A DNA stretch of 64,000 nt from Lacinutrix sp. 5H-3-7-4 (GCF_000211855.2 NC_015638.1:1178001-1242000), one strand, 5' to 3'. Positions 1-9,360 are shown, counted from the stretch's first letter. Numbers and translations: made by a program. The notes: generated from the letters alone by a model not told the origin.

Positions 1-1
1 T

Positions 2-1606
2 CCAGAAAACCACTCTAAAATTAAGTATGCAGCCTTATACTGGTCTGCAACTTATAGTTATGAGCAAGGTTATAGACAAGAGTCTAATGGGCAGTTTTTA
101 TTTCAAGGAAAACGCGTTAAAGACCGAAAACCTATAAGTAAAATTAAATTTAAATTACCTAATGACTCTTATAAGAGCATTACAGGTAATGTTATTTTTG
201 ATGGCGCTAACGAAACCGCATTTACACTTAATTCACCATACGTTTGTATGGCAGATGTTACAAAACTACTACAATCTACTAAAACGGTTAATGGTAGTTA
301 TACTGTTGCAAATATTAACGCAACTAAAGGCTTTGTTTCTGGAGGTAGTGCTGCTGGTTGGTTATTATATGTTATTTACGAAGCTCCAACAAAAAACCCA
401 AAATATATTACTACGTATAATGGCTTTGCACATGTAAGTGGAGAGCCAGTAAAACTTAAATTTTCAAATTTTAAAGCTTTAGAGAAAGGAGATGTAAGTA
501 CATCTGTCACTTTCGCTGCTTTAGAAGGCGATATAGCCTTAAATGAAGACGAATGTATACTTGTTAATCAACAAAGCAAAAGAGTGTCTTTATTAAGCAC
601 AAATAATAGACCTAGAAACAATTTTTTTAATAGTAAAATTACTATAGATGATGAGTTATTTGCCAAAAGAACACCTAACAGTGAAAATACCTTAGGTTTT
701 GATATTATTTCTAAAAACATATCTAAAGATTCACAACCAATAGTTGATAATAATACAACCGAAATTGAAATGGCTTTTAATACAGAGTCTGATAGATTTT
801 ATTTGTTTTTTACAGCTTTTCAAACCGAGATTAGTAAAACTAATTACAATGAAAATAAAACAATAGAAATTTTAGAAGATGAAAGTAAATTTGTTACTAA
901 ATCTAAACCTGTTAAGGACAAAAAACCTGAAAAAGAACCTATAAAAACTTCAAATAAAGAAGAAATTGCTTTTACTCCTGCAAAAAGCATTCAAGCAGTA
1001 ACAAACACTAAAAAAATAAAAACCAAAGTAAGTAAACCCGAAGTTTTTACGCCTAAAAAAGAAGCGCAATTAAAAGTTACAAATACCGATAACACTTATA
1101 AACCAAATAGAGAAGAAAAACCACTGCCTTTATGGTTACAAAAAAAAGATGGTATTAATCAAACACCAGTAAATGATAATATTTATAAACCAGAAGGTAT
1201 AGTACTGCAAGAAAATAGACCAGAAAATGCGTTAGTTTTAAATAGAGAAAACTACAAAAAAGTATTAACTCCAGAAGACTATGTGTATGAAACACAGTCT
1301 TTTAAACGTGTTTTAAATCAAGACCCTACTTATATACAAGGTTTAGAAAAAGGCTATTATATTATAGCGTCTTTGAGTACAGACTTAGATGAGTCTATTG
1401 CATATCAAAATGAATTAAAAAGCAAAGGTGTTAATTCTAAAATGTTTAAAGATGTACCAAATAGTAAATACTATTTATATCTTTTTAATTCTGAAAATTT
1501 TTATGATGTATTTATGCTTAGAAAAGCATTTATTAAAAGTCCTTTTTTAGAAAATGTATGGATACTAAATATAAATATTGATGCTAAAATTATTAAAAAA
1601 CTATAA
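2..1606 (+). CDS. Partial surface protein with SPOR-like C-terminus (5' end outside window)
   Basis: The frame is already open at the left edge, so the N-terminus is missing. The first ATG in the window is at 248, but codons from base 2 onward encode segments (YAALYWSATYS, SPYVCMADVT) that align with residues from about 106 of the complete paralog at 3885-5447, so 248 is not the start and roughly 100 residues lie outside. Three parts are visible: a conserved N-terminal domain (to about window residue 285, with GGSAAGWLLYVIYE and DNNTTEIE), a Lys/Pro/Thr-rich linker of about 140 residues, and a C-terminal segment of about 85 residues ending in NVWILNINID that looks SPOR-like. The N-terminal domain resembles domains I know from Bacteroidetes surface proteins linked to gliding or T9SS; the function is unknown. 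The stop lies 3 bases from the convergent lipid kinase gene. Confidence 0.8.
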   Translation, partial: PENHSKIKYAALYWSATYSYEQGYRQESNGQFLFQGKRVKDRKPISKIKFKLPNDSYKSITGNVIFDGANETAFTLNSPYVCMADVTKLLQSTKTVNGSYTVANINATKGFVSGGSAAGWLLYVIYEAPTKNPKYITTYNGFAHVSGEPVKLKFSNFKALEKGDVSTSVTFAALEGDIALNEDECILVNQQSKRVSLLSTNNRPRNNFFNSKITIDDELFAKRTPNSENTLGFDIISKNISKDSQPIVDNNTTEIEMAFNTESDRFYLFFTAFQTEISKTNYNENKTIEILEDESKFVTKSKPVKDKKPEKEPIKTSNKEEIAFTPAKSIQAVTNTKKIKTKVSKPEVFTPKKEAQLKVTNTDNTYKPNREEKPLPLWLQKKDGINQTPVNDNIYKPEGIVLQENRPENALVLNRENYKKVLTPEDYVYETQSFKRVLNQDPTYIQGLEKGYYIIASLSTDLDESIAYQNELKSKGVNSKMFKDVPNSKYYLYLFNSENFYDVFMLRKAFIKSPFLENVWILNINIDAKIIKKL

Positions 1607-1609
1607 GTC

Positions 1610-2530
1610 TTAGCAGTAAAAGGTAAAAGCATTTTTAATAATTAAAACTGAAATTTTTTCAGCTTTAAAAACCTCTCCATCTGCTTGTATGTTAAGGTTT
1701 ATAGAGGTTTTGGGTTCAATTACAACACTATTGCTTTTAAAAACATTAACCTTTTTAACAGTGTGTAACTTGCCATTATAAAGTTTAAATATATGCTTAA
1801 TAATTTCCCATTTACTAACATCGCCAATTATTGAAATATCAAATAAACCATCGTTAGGGTTTGGTGTGTTTGTAAGCCGCATATTATTACCCGAAAACTT
1901 ACATATGCCAACCAATGTCATAAGTGATTTTGTATTTATAGTTTTTTCTGGTGTAACTAATTTTAGTTTAAAGTTTTTAAAGCGAAACATACCCAATAAA
2001 GCCGAAATTAAATACGATAAAGTACCAAACCGTTTTAAATTTTGTGTGTTTTTTGCAACAAACGCATCAAAGCCAATTCCTGCAATATTCACAAAATAGA
2101 CAGGCGTTTTATTAGAGCTTAAAAAACTAATTTTACCAACATCTTGAATTTTAGTATGTCCTTTTTTAATAGTTTGTATTGCTTGATTAATGTTTGTAGA
2201 GATAGCGTAGTTTTTAACCCAATCATTGCCAGTACCAATTGGTATTATACCAATAGATATAGAAGCTGGTTTTGTAATATTTTGACTCATTAAACCATTA
2301 ACAACATAATGTAATGTGCCATCACCACCAATAGAAATAAACTTAGAAAATCCTTTTTTAATTGCGTTTACAATAACTGTATTATTATGCCTATTTAACT
2401 CGCTAAAACTATACTCAAAATCAAAACCTTCTTTTTTTAAAAGCCTTTGTATATCTGGCCATTTTTTTAAGGCTTTACCATTTCCAGCTTTAGGGTTTAT
2501 AATTACAAACCAGGATTTTAAATCTGGCAT
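1610..2530 (-). CDS. Diacylglycerol kinase family lipid kinase (YegS/DagK-like)
   Basis: A 306-residue protein of the diacylglycerol/sphingosine kinase catalytic family, which uses ATP to phosphorylate a lipid hydroxyl at the cytoplasmic membrane. Visible motifs are NPKAGNGK (residues 12-19), the nucleotide-binding GGDGT (68-72) and IPIGTGNDW near residue 100, all in the order and spacing of the family; length matches YegS/DgkB-type enzymes. The lipid substrate cannot be read from sequence. It is translationally coupled to the upstream DNA polymerase III delta' gene: the stop of that gene and this ATG overlap by one base (TAATG at 2528-2532). The two genes form a short minus-strand operon between two plus-strand paralogs. 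Confidence 0.9.
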   Translation of the reverse strand: MPDLKSWFVIINPKAGNGKALKKWPDIQRLLKKEGFDFEYSFSELNRHNNTVIVNAIKKGFSKFISIGGDGTLHYVVNGLMSQNITKPASISIGIIPIGTGNDWVKNYAISTNINQAIQTIKKGHTKIQDVGKISFLSSNKTPVYFVNIAGIGFDAFVAKNTQNLKRFGTLSYLISALLGMFRFKNFKLKLVTPEKTINTKSLMTLVGICKFSGNNMRLTNTPNPNDGLFDISIIGDVSKWEIIKHIFKLYNGKLHTVKKVNVFKSNSVVIEPKTSINLNIQADGEVFKAEKISVLIIKNAFTFYC

Positions 2531-3684
2531 TATAAAGATTTTTTGTGAAGTAATCTTGTTAACTTAATAGATAAGTCGGTTAAAATAATTTTAGAGTTTC
2601 CGTTTCGTTCAATATGGTAAATTGCGTCCTGTAGCTCGTTAGAAATATCTAAAATATTGTTGTTATGTACAAAAGGAGCGAAATTTTCTAATTTAAATTT
2701 TTCGGTTTTAATATCCATATATACTAAAGATTCGGCATTATAATTTAATAATAAAGCTTGTCTAAAAAAGTCTAAGCAAAAGTTTAGAAATTGTTTTTGG
2801 GTTTCTCTACCAGTTTTCGCAATTTCTTCACTCCATTTAATTAAATCGTGAATAGCAGCTTTGTTACCTTTTGCTTTAAAAGCTGATCGTACCCAAAGTA
2901 TAAACCAAGTTTCAAACTGTAAATCTTCACTATCTTGATATATTAAATCGCAGGCTTTATTGTAGTTTCCATTAGCTTGATGTGCTAATTTAGTAGCTAC
3001 AGCTTCATTTAAATTAAAGTTTTTTATAAGTGCATTTTTTATATCAACTTCGGCTAAAGGAGGAAAATGTAATATTTGGCAACGCGACCTTATGGTATTA
3101 ATAATACTTTCTTCATCTTCGGTAACTAAAATAAAAACGGTTTTATTTGGTGGTTCTTCAATTAATTTAAGAAGTTTATTTGCAGCTTGAGTATTCATTT
3201 TCTCTGCCATCCAAATAAGCATTACCTTATAACCACCTTCGTAAGATTTTAAAGTAAGAGATTTTACTATATCATGAGCTTCATCTACACCTATTTGTCC
3301 TTGCTTGTTATCAACACCAAGTAATTTATACCAGTCAAACAAATTACCATAAGGCTGTTTATTTAATAGTTCACGCCATTCTTCTAAAAAATGATTAGAA
3401 ACAGGATGTCTTTTAACCTTATCGTTTGTAGTTACAGGAAAAGCAAAATGTAAATCGGGATGAGAAAAGTTTTTAAATTTTAAGTTACAAGCTTCATTAC
3501 CATTATTGTTTTCTGCATCACTATTACTACATAAAATATATTGAGCGTAAGCAATAGCCATGGGTAATGTACCGCTACCTTCTGGTCCTACAAAAAGTTG
3601 TGCATGAGGAATGCGACCATAATCTGCACTCTTTGTAAGATGGTTTTTTATATGTTGTTGTCCTATTATATCACTAAAAAGCAT
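2530..3684 (-). CDS. holB: DNA polymerase III subunit delta' (clamp loader)
   Basis: A 384-residue clamp-loader subunit of the AAA+ superfamily, acting with gamma/tau and delta to load the sliding clamp at replication forks. The N-terminus has the family's IIGQQHIKNHL box and the AAA+ core. The P-loop position reads GPEGSGTL (33-40), lacking the Walker A lysine, consistent with delta' being an ATPase-inactive subunit; the SRC motif (in IRSRCQILHF) is present. Only two cysteines (52 and 66) remain where other delta' proteins carry a four-cysteine zinc module. Start ATG at 3684; a minus-strand TATATTTG promoter element ends 4 bases before it. The downstream lipid kinase overlaps by one base. 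Confidence 0.92.
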   Translation of the reverse strand: MLFSDIIGQQHIKNHLTKSADYGRIPHAQLFVGPEGSGTLPMAIAYAQYILCSNSDAENNNGNEACNLKFKNFSHPDLHFAFPVTTNDKVKRHPVSNHFLEEWRELLNKQPYGNLFDWYKLLGVDNKQGQIGVDEAHDIVKSLTLKSYEGGYKVMLIWMAEKMNTQAANKLLKLIEEPPNKTVFILVTEDEESIINTIRSRCQILHFPPLAEVDIKNALIKNFNLNEAVATKLAHQANGNYNKACDLIYQDSEDLQFETWFILWVRSAFKAKGNKAAIHDLIKWSEEIAKTGRETQKQFLNFCLDFFRQALLLNYNAESLVYMDIKTEKFKLENFAPFVHNNNILDISNELQDAIYHIERNGNSKIILTDLSIKLTRLLHKKSL

Positions 3685-3688
3685 AAAG

Positions 3689-3696
3689 CAAATATA
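3689..3696 (-). promoter_or_regulatory. -7 promoter element (TAnnTTTG) for holB-lipid kinase operon
   Basis: On the minus strand the bases read TATATTTG, an exact match to the Bacteroidetes -7 consensus TAnnTTTG. The element ends only 4 bases before the holB ATG, so transcription would begin at or next to the start codon and the mRNA would be leaderless or nearly so. No convincing -33 TTG was identified. Confidence 0.55.
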
Positions 3697-3825
3697 GTTT
3701 ATAGCAGTTATAGTTTAAATGTAACAAGAGAGAAAAAATATATTGTTTAACTTTTAAGTTATAAAAGCCTTATTTTAATTCGTATTTTATAGATGTTATA
3801 TTTAAAGGGTATCACTCAATTTGTA

Positions 3826-3833
3826 TATCTTTG
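3826..3833 (+). promoter_or_regulatory. -7 promoter element (TAnnTTTG) upstream of the SPOR-like protein gene
   Basis: TATCTTTG exactly matches the Bacteroidetes -7 consensus, 51 bases before the ATG at 3885, in a 200-base gap between divergent genes. No clear -33 TTG at the usual distance. This would start a transcript that could run on into pgk, 12 bases downstream of the first gene. Confidence 0.5.
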
Positions 3834-3884
3834 ATTCTTTAAATAAAGTCGCTATTTTTATTTTTTTACTAACCAATTAATTTA

Positions 3885-5447
3885 ATGAAACAGTTTTTTC
3901 AATTTTGTTTTTGCTTATTAGCATTAAGCAGTGTTTCCTCTCAAGAAAAATTAGCTATAAAAGATAGTTTATCTTACGATGGAGCAAATTTTAAATCTGT
4001 AAACGAATATTATATTTATGGCGATTCTAAAGCAATTGGTAATACAATTTTAAGCGAACATAAATCTCGCGATTATAACGATTTAAATAGTGTTAATGAC
4101 GATATAAAAATGAAATATATCGATATTGACGATGATAAATCAACCTTTAGTTCGAGTGCCGCAAAATTAAAGCTTCCAGATAACCTAAAAAAAATAACTT
4201 ATGCAGGTTTATATTGGTCTGCAACCTATAGCTTAGAAGAAGGAAAGCGCCGTAAAGTAAAAGATAGTTACGAGTATAAAGGCGATTTTAGACAAGAAAC
4301 AGCTATAGATACCATAAAACTTAAAACGCCAAATGGCGAGTACCAAACTATTAGTGGAGAAATTATTTACGATGGCGCAACAAACCCAACACATGCTATA
4401 AACTCTCCATACGTTTGTTATGCAGATGTTACAAATATTTTAAAAAATGCTCCAGAGCAAAATGGGTATTATACTGTTGCAAATGTAAAAGCCTCAAGAG
4501 GTTATATTTCTGGCGGTAGTGCAGCAGGATGGATGCTTTATATAATTTACCAATCACCAACAGATAATCCTAAATACATTTCAACCTATAATGGATTTGG
4601 TTTAGTAAATAATTTACCTGTAGATATAAACTTTAAAAATTTTAAATCTATAGACCAAGGCGATGTAAAAACATCCCTAACAGTATCTGCTTTAGAGGGT
4701 GATATAACATTATTGCAGGATGAGTGCGCTATAGTCACAAAAAACGGGAAATTTCAATCATTAAGTAATGGTGCCAGGTATCAGCAAAACTTTTTTAATA
4801 GTAGTATAACATCAAACAGTATCATAAATTCCGATAGAATTCCAGCAAGTAGAAATACCTTAGGTTTTGATATTGCAGAGCTAGAAATACCAAACTATAA
4901 TAACGAAATTATAGATAATAATACTAGTGAAACAACTCTAAGATTAAAAACAAAATCAGACAGGTTTTATCTTTATTTTGCAGCTTTTCAAACCGAAATA
5001 AGCCAGGATTTTTTTAAAGATATAGTAGAAGACCAGCAGCCTGTAAGTAATGTTTCTAAAATAGAGCCAGAGACTATTAGGACTACTGTTGAAGAAGTAA
5101 AAAAAACAAAACCAAAATACGTATGGAAACCACCAGGAAAATTAGGGTTTGGTTCACGCGCATATAAATATACAATATCAAAACCATCAACAATAATTAC
5201 AGATGTTCCATCTGGATATTATGTAATATCAAATGTGTTTTCTGGAAAAAACAGAGCTAGAAAATGGGAACGATATCTAATTAAAAAAGGGTATACACCT
5301 TTTACGTTTACAAACCCTAAAAATAATTGGGAATATGTAGCGGTTTTGAAAACAGAAGATTCTAAAAAAGCCTTTATAAAACAACAAGAAATGGTTCAAG
5401 AATATCGTTTTAGAGATACTTGGATATTAAAAGTTAACCTAGATTAA
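3885..5447 (+). CDS. Exported surface protein with SPOR-like C-terminus, paralog of the gene at the left edge
   Basis: A complete 520-residue protein. It starts with a signal peptide (hydrophobic stretch to about residue 19, ending SSVSSQ), so it is exported. Residues about 30-390 form the conserved domain shared with the left-edge gene (YAGLYWSATYS at 106-116, SPYVCYADVT, GGSAAGWMLYIIYQ, DNNTSETT, FAAFQTEIS). A short Lys/Pro-rich linker follows, then a C-terminal segment of about 85 residues (GYYVISNVFSG to DTWILKVNLD) with the pattern of SPOR-like domains, which in other proteins bind denuded peptidoglycan. The linker is much shorter than in the paralog. I infer an envelope-anchored or surface role; no enzymatic motif is seen. 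pgk follows after 12 bases. Confidence 0.85.
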   Translation: MKQFFQFCFCLLALSSVSSQEKLAIKDSLSYDGANFKSVNEYYIYGDSKAIGNTILSEHKSRDYNDLNSVNDDIKMKYIDIDDDKSTFSSSAAKLKLPDNLKKITYAGLYWSATYSLEEGKRRKVKDSYEYKGDFRQETAIDTIKLKTPNGEYQTISGEIIYDGATNPTHAINSPYVCYADVTNILKNAPEQNGYYTVANVKASRGYISGGSAAGWMLYIIYQSPTDNPKYISTYNGFGLVNNLPVDINFKNFKSIDQGDVKTSLTVSALEGDITLLQDECAIVTKNGKFQSLSNGARYQQNFFNSSITSNSIINSDRIPASRNTLGFDIAELEIPNYNNEIIDNNTSETTLRLKTKSDRFYLYFAAFQTEISQDFFKDIVEDQQPVSNVSKIEPETIRTTVEEVKKTKPKYVWKPPGKLGFGSRAYKYTISKPSTIITDVPSGYYVISNVFSGKNRARKWERYLIKKGYTPFTFTNPKNNWEYVAVLKTEDSKKAFIKQQEMVQEYRFRDTWILKVNLD

Positions 5448-5459
5448 TAGTAAAAGATT

Positions 5460-6647
5460 ATGAAAACAATTGAAAACTTCAATTTTAAAAATAAAAAAGC
5501 ACTAATTAGAGTAGATTTTAATGTGCCATTAGATAGTAATTTTAATGTTACAGATGCAACAAGAATTTCTGCAGCAAAACCAACTATTATAAAAGTTTTA
5601 GAAGATGGTGGAAGTTGTATTTTAATGTCTCACTTAGGAAGACCAAAAGGAGTACAGGAAGAGTTTTCTTTAAAGCATATAGTAAATAAAGTAGAAGATA
5701 TAATTGGAGTAGAAACAAAATTTGTATCTACAGCAACAGGAGAAGCAGCAGAGCAAGCAGCTAATAATTTAAAACCAGGAGAAATTTTAATATTAGAAAA
5801 CTTAAGATTTAACGAAGAAGAAACAAAAGGTGAAAAAGATTTTGCTCAAGCACTTTCAAAGCTTGGCGATATTTATGTAAATGATGCTTTTGGTACAGCA
5901 CATAGAGCGCACGCATCAACAACAGTAGTTGCAGATTTTTTTCCAGAAAACAAATGCTTTGGTAGCTTATTAGCACAAGAAATTAAAAGTATAGATAAAG
6001 TTTTAAAAACAGGAGAAAAGCCTGTGTTAGCAATTTTAGGAGGCGCAAAAGTATCTTCTAAAATTACTATTATAGAAAACATTTTAGACGCCGTAGATCA
6101 CTTAATAGTTGGAGGAGGAATGGCTTTTACGTTTATTAAAGCACAAGGTGGAAGTATAGGAAACTCGCTTGTGGAAGACGATAAAATGGAGCTAGCATTA
6201 AGCATTTTAAAACAAGCTGAAGCTAAAAATGTAACCATTCACTTACCTACAGACTCTGTAATAGCAGACGATTTTAGTAATGATGCAAATACAAAAATTT
6301 GTGATATTAAAAACATTCCAGATGGTTGGATGGGATTAGATGCAGGACCAGAATCTAGAAAGCAATTTCATGATGTTGTAATGCAATGTAAAACCATTTT
6401 ATGGAATGGACCATTAGGTGTTTTTGAAATGGAAAACTTTGCAAACGCAACAATAGCTCTAGGTAATTCTATAGCCGAAGCTACAAAAAAAGGAGCATTT
6501 TCTTTAGTTGGTGGAGGAGACTCTGTAGCAGCAGTAAAACAGTTTGGTTTCGAGAAAAAAGTAAGTTATGTAAGTACTGGTGGTGGCGCAATGCTAGAAA
6601 GTTTAGAAGGAAAAACGCTACCAGGAATTGCTGCAATACTAGAATAA
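5460..6647 (+). CDS. pgk: Phosphoglycerate kinase
   Basis: Catalyses the reversible transfer of phosphate from 1,3-bisphosphoglycerate to ADP in glycolysis, in the cytoplasm. The 395-residue length is usual. Signature RVDFNVP is at residues 17-23, followed by the substrate-binding SHLGRPKG, ENLRFNEEE, the GGAKVSSKI hinge region, WNGPLGVFE and the C-terminal nucleotide-binding GGGDSVAAV and STGGGAMLE. All expected motifs are present and intact. It lies 12 bases after the SPOR-like protein gene, so the two may be co-transcribed, although no functional link is evident. Confidence 0.98.
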   Translation: MKTIENFNFKNKKALIRVDFNVPLDSNFNVTDATRISAAKPTIIKVLEDGGSCILMSHLGRPKGVQEEFSLKHIVNKVEDIIGVETKFVSTATGEAAEQAANNLKPGEILILENLRFNEEETKGEKDFAQALSKLGDIYVNDAFGTAHRAHASTTVVADFFPENKCFGSLLAQEIKSIDKVLKTGEKPVLAILGGAKVSSKITIIENILDAVDHLIVGGGMAFTFIKAQGGSIGNSLVEDDKMELALSILKQAEAKNVTIHLPTDSVIADDFSNDANTKICDIKNIPDGWMGLDAGPESRKQFHDVVMQCKTILWNGPLGVFEMENFANATIALGNSIAEATKKGAFSLVGGGDSVAAVKQFGFEKKVSYVSTGGGAMLESLEGKTLPGIAAILE

Positions 6648-6653
6648 TAAATC

Positions 6654-6708
6654 GTGTTTAAATACCATACAGTAGTATTAAACGTTAGTTTTAAACACAA
6701 ATTTTTTT
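6654..6708 (+). terminator. Possible intrinsic terminator between pgk and the lytic transglycosylase gene
   Basis: Arms GTGTTTAAA (6654-6662) and TTTAAACAC (6690-6698) are complementary, and the loop contains a further AATAC/GTATT pairing; a run of seven T follows (6702-6708), ending two bases before the next start codon. The long loop and AT-rich stem make it weak; read-through into the next gene is likely. Confidence 0.35.
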
Positions 6709-6710
6709 AA

Positions 6711-8300
6711 ATGAAAATTTATTATCAATATTCAATATTATTTGTATTATTCTCTTTCTTAAATGTGAGTAATGCTCAGGATTCTATACAATTAAATAAA
6801 AAAAGATTGTCAGAATCTCAATTAGTAGCAGGAGAAAAATATGTAATAGATACCATTATAGATGGCAAAGTATTATTTAAGCAATCTATAGAACCTGTTG
6901 AACCTGTAGACTTAACAAAAGAGTTGCAAGATCACGAATTAGCATTAGAGATTGATAAAAAATGGATGGAAGAACTGTATAGTACTTCTTTATTCGATAC
7001 TATTTATCGAGAAGTAACAAACCTTAAATATGAAGCTGTTTATTACCCAGAACTTACAACAGATACTTTAAAAGCAAGATTAGAGAGGTTAAATGCAAGA
7101 ACACCATTTAATGTAGAATATAATCCGCAATTAGAAAATATAATAAAACGTTGGCTAAAAACTAGGCATCAATCAATGGAGCGATTAATGGGTTTGAGTA
7201 AATATTATTTTCCAATGTTTGAGCGTGAACTAGATAATTACAACATTCCTTTAGAGATGAAATACCTCTCAATAGTAGAATCTGCACTAAAACCAAGAGC
7301 AAAATCTAGAGTTGGTGCAACAGGATTGTGGCAATTTATGTTTGCAACCGGGAAGCAATATGGTTTAGATGTTAGTAGTTATGTAGACGAGCGTAGCGAC
7401 CCAATAAAATCTACAGAATCTGCTGCAAAATACTTAGCAAAATTATATGAGATTTTTGGAGATTGGGATTTAGCATTAGCAGCATATAACTCTGGCCCAG
7501 GTAATGTAAGTAAAGCAATAAGACGTTCTGGCGGTTATAAAAATTATTGGAATATCCGTTCTAATTTACCACGTGAAACAGCAGGTTATGTTCCTGCATT
7601 TTTAGCAACAATGTATATTTTTGAATACGCAAAAGAACACGGTTTTATACAGCATAAACCAAAGTTTAATTATGTCGAGACAGATACTATTAGGGTAAAG
7701 CAAATGATTACTCTAGATCAAGTATCAGAGTTTACAGGTGTAAATATTGAAACGCTTCAGTTTTTAAACCCATCATATAAATTAGATATCATTCCATATA
7801 TAAAAGGAAAAAACTATACCTTAAGACTTCCTAGAACTATTGTTGGTGCTTTTGTTAATAATGAAGCTCAAATGTATGCTTTTGCAAAAGCTGAATTCGA
7901 TAAAAGAGAAAAACCATTACCACAACTAATACAATCAGACACTAAAACAAGGTATCGTGTTAAACAAGGAGATTATTTGGGTAAAATAGCAAGAAAGTTT
8001 GGAGTAAGGGTAAGCCAAATTAAAAGATGGAATGGTTTAAGAAGTAATAATTTAAAAATAGGACAAAGGCTAACAATATTTCCAAGAAATCCTTCGGCAG
8101 TAACAAATAAAGCAATAAAAGCAAACACCTCAAACCTTTCAAATTATACAGGAAAAACTTACAAAGTAAAGAGTGGAGACTCATTATGGAGTATTTCTCA
8201 AAAATTTCCAGGAATTTCTGTTGAAAATATTAAAGAATGGAACGATATTAGTGGTACTAAATTAAAACCGGGTATGACCTTGAAAATTTCAAAAGGTTAA
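6711..8300 (+). CDS. MltD-like lytic transglycosylase with LysM domains
   Basis: A 529-residue peptidoglycan-cleaving enzyme of the GH23 / SLT family. A signal peptide (residues 1 to about 22, ending NVSNAQ) sends it to the periplasm. The catalytic domain spans roughly 150-300, with the catalytic glutamate at 190 in YLSIVESALKP followed by the SLT motifs GATGLWQFM and ALAAYNSGPGNV. Two clear LysM peptidoglycan-binding modules lie at about 415-458 (YRVKQGDYLGKIARKFG) and 484-527 (YKVKSGDSLWSISQKFP); a diverged third may sit at about 340-382. This architecture is that of MltD. A DUF4837 lipoprotein gene follows 22 bases downstream. Confidence 0.93.
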   Translation: MKIYYQYSILFVLFSFLNVSNAQDSIQLNKKRLSESQLVAGEKYVIDTIIDGKVLFKQSIEPVEPVDLTKELQDHELALEIDKKWMEELYSTSLFDTIYREVTNLKYEAVYYPELTTDTLKARLERLNARTPFNVEYNPQLENIIKRWLKTRHQSMERLMGLSKYYFPMFERELDNYNIPLEMKYLSIVESALKPRAKSRVGATGLWQFMFATGKQYGLDVSSYVDERSDPIKSTESAAKYLAKLYEIFGDWDLALAAYNSGPGNVSKAIRRSGGYKNYWNIRSNLPRETAGYVPAFLATMYIFEYAKEHGFIQHKPKFNYVETDTIRVKQMITLDQVSEFTGVNIETLQFLNPSYKLDIIPYIKGKNYTLRLPRTIVGAFVNNEAQMYAFAKAEFDKREKPLPQLIQSDTKTRYRVKQGDYLGKIARKFGVRVSQIKRWNGLRSNNLKIGQRLTIFPRNPSAVTNKAIKANTSNLSNYTGKTYKVKSGDSLWSISQKFPGISVENIKEWNDISGTKLKPGMTLKISKG

Positions 8301-8322
8301 TTCCAAAAAAACAAAAAATATT

Positions 8323-9303
8323 ATGCGAAAAATTTTGATGTTGGCCTTAGTTTTAATGTCTGTATTATCATGCGACAATAAAAAAGGAGTTAGAATTTTA
8401 CCAGAGTCTGCAGGACCAATTAATAATATTGCTATTGTAATAGACAATGAATATTGGGCAAATACGACAGGAGAAACTTTAAGAAACATTTTAGCAGCGC
8501 CAATAGATGGCTTGCCTCAACAAGAACCATTATTTTCTTTAAGACAAATACCACCAGAAGTTTTTACTGGCTTTGCAAAAGAAAATAGGAACGTTTTAAA
8601 AATAGAGCAAGGCGAAGCAGATTTTAAAATAACAAGAGATGTATATGCTAGACCTCAAAAAGTTATTGTAGTAAGCGGAAAGGATATTGCAGAAATTAAA
8701 TCGCAAATCAATGATAATGCAGATAAAATTATTGCAGGATTTAAAGCCGAAGATATTAGAGAAAAGCAACGCCAATCTAGAAAATCGTTGTATAACGCAA
8801 CAGAAATTGAAGAAAATTTAGGTTTAAAAATAGAATTTCCTTCGCCATATAAAATTAGTAACACAATAGCTAAACCAGAAGATAAATTTTATTGGATTAA
8901 AAAAGATATTCCTACAGGTTATACAAATGTACTTTTGTATGAATTACCATTAAACGCTATTAAAAAAGAAGACAGTTTAATTGCTCAAATAGTAAAAATT
9001 AGAGATTCTATTGGTAAAAAGTATATTGGTGGGCCAACAGATGGTAGCTTCATGTCTACAGAAAAAGCCTATGCGCCACACTTGTACGAAACAATTTTAG
9101 ATAATAAACCAACAATAGAAGTAAAAGGTATTTGGGATGTTGCAGGAGCATTTATGTCTGGACCTTTTATAACGTATTTTATAGAAGATAAAATAAACAA
9201 CAGATACATTGTAGCAGAAGGTTTTGCTTACGCACCTTCAGTTTCAAAAAGAGATCAAGTTTTTGAATTAGAATCTATTATAAAGTCTATTAAAATTAAT
9301 TAA
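8323..9303 (+). CDS. DUF4837 family lipoprotein
   Basis: A 326-residue predicted lipoprotein: a short hydrophobic signal ends in a lipobox with the cysteine at residue 17 (VLSCDNKK). The rest, including the N-terminal ILPESAGPINNIAIVIDNE segment and a middle Lys/Glu-rich helix, fits the Bacteroidetes family DUF4837, whose function is unknown. It is the last gene of the run pgk-mltD-DUF4837 and is followed by a strong terminator. Nothing in the sequence points to an enzymatic activity. Confidence 0.85.
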   Translation: MRKILMLALVLMSVLSCDNKKGVRILPESAGPINNIAIVIDNEYWANTTGETLRNILAAPIDGLPQQEPLFSLRQIPPEVFTGFAKENRNVLKIEQGEADFKITRDVYARPQKVIVVSGKDIAEIKSQINDNADKIIAGFKAEDIREKQRQSRKSLYNATEIEENLGLKIEFPSPYKISNTIAKPEDKFYWIKKDIPTGYTNVLLYELPLNAIKKEDSLIAQIVKIRDSIGKKYIGGPTDGSFMSTEKAYAPHLYETILDNKPTIEVKGIWDVAGAFMSGPFITYFIEDKINNRYIVAEGFAYAPSVSKRDQVFELESIIKSIKIN

Positions 9304-9327
9304 GTTTTAAGTAAAATATATAGTAAC

Positions 9328-9360
9328 AAAAAAACCATCACAATTGTGATGGTTTTTTTT
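9328..9360. terminator. Bidirectional intrinsic terminator between convergent genes
   Basis: A perfect stem ACCATCACAA / TTGTGATGGT flanked by seven A on the left and eight T on the right. It therefore works as an intrinsic terminator on both strands, ending the DUF4837 transcript on plus and the tatA-like transcript on minus. Confidence 0.9.

Noticed and set aside
162-437. Plus-strand frame of 91 codons near the left edge
   Set aside because: Out of frame with the supported partial gene that aligns with its paralog across this stretch.
2530-3684. holB P-loop without the Walker A lysine as a sign of a broken gene
   Set aside because: Delta' is a naturally ATPase-inactive clamp-loader subunit and the rest of the protein is intact, so this is a family trait.
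3749-3760. Short palindrome AACTTTTAAGTT in the divergent gap before 3885
   Set aside because: Twelve AT-rich bases; expected by chance in this composition and not placed at a promoter element.
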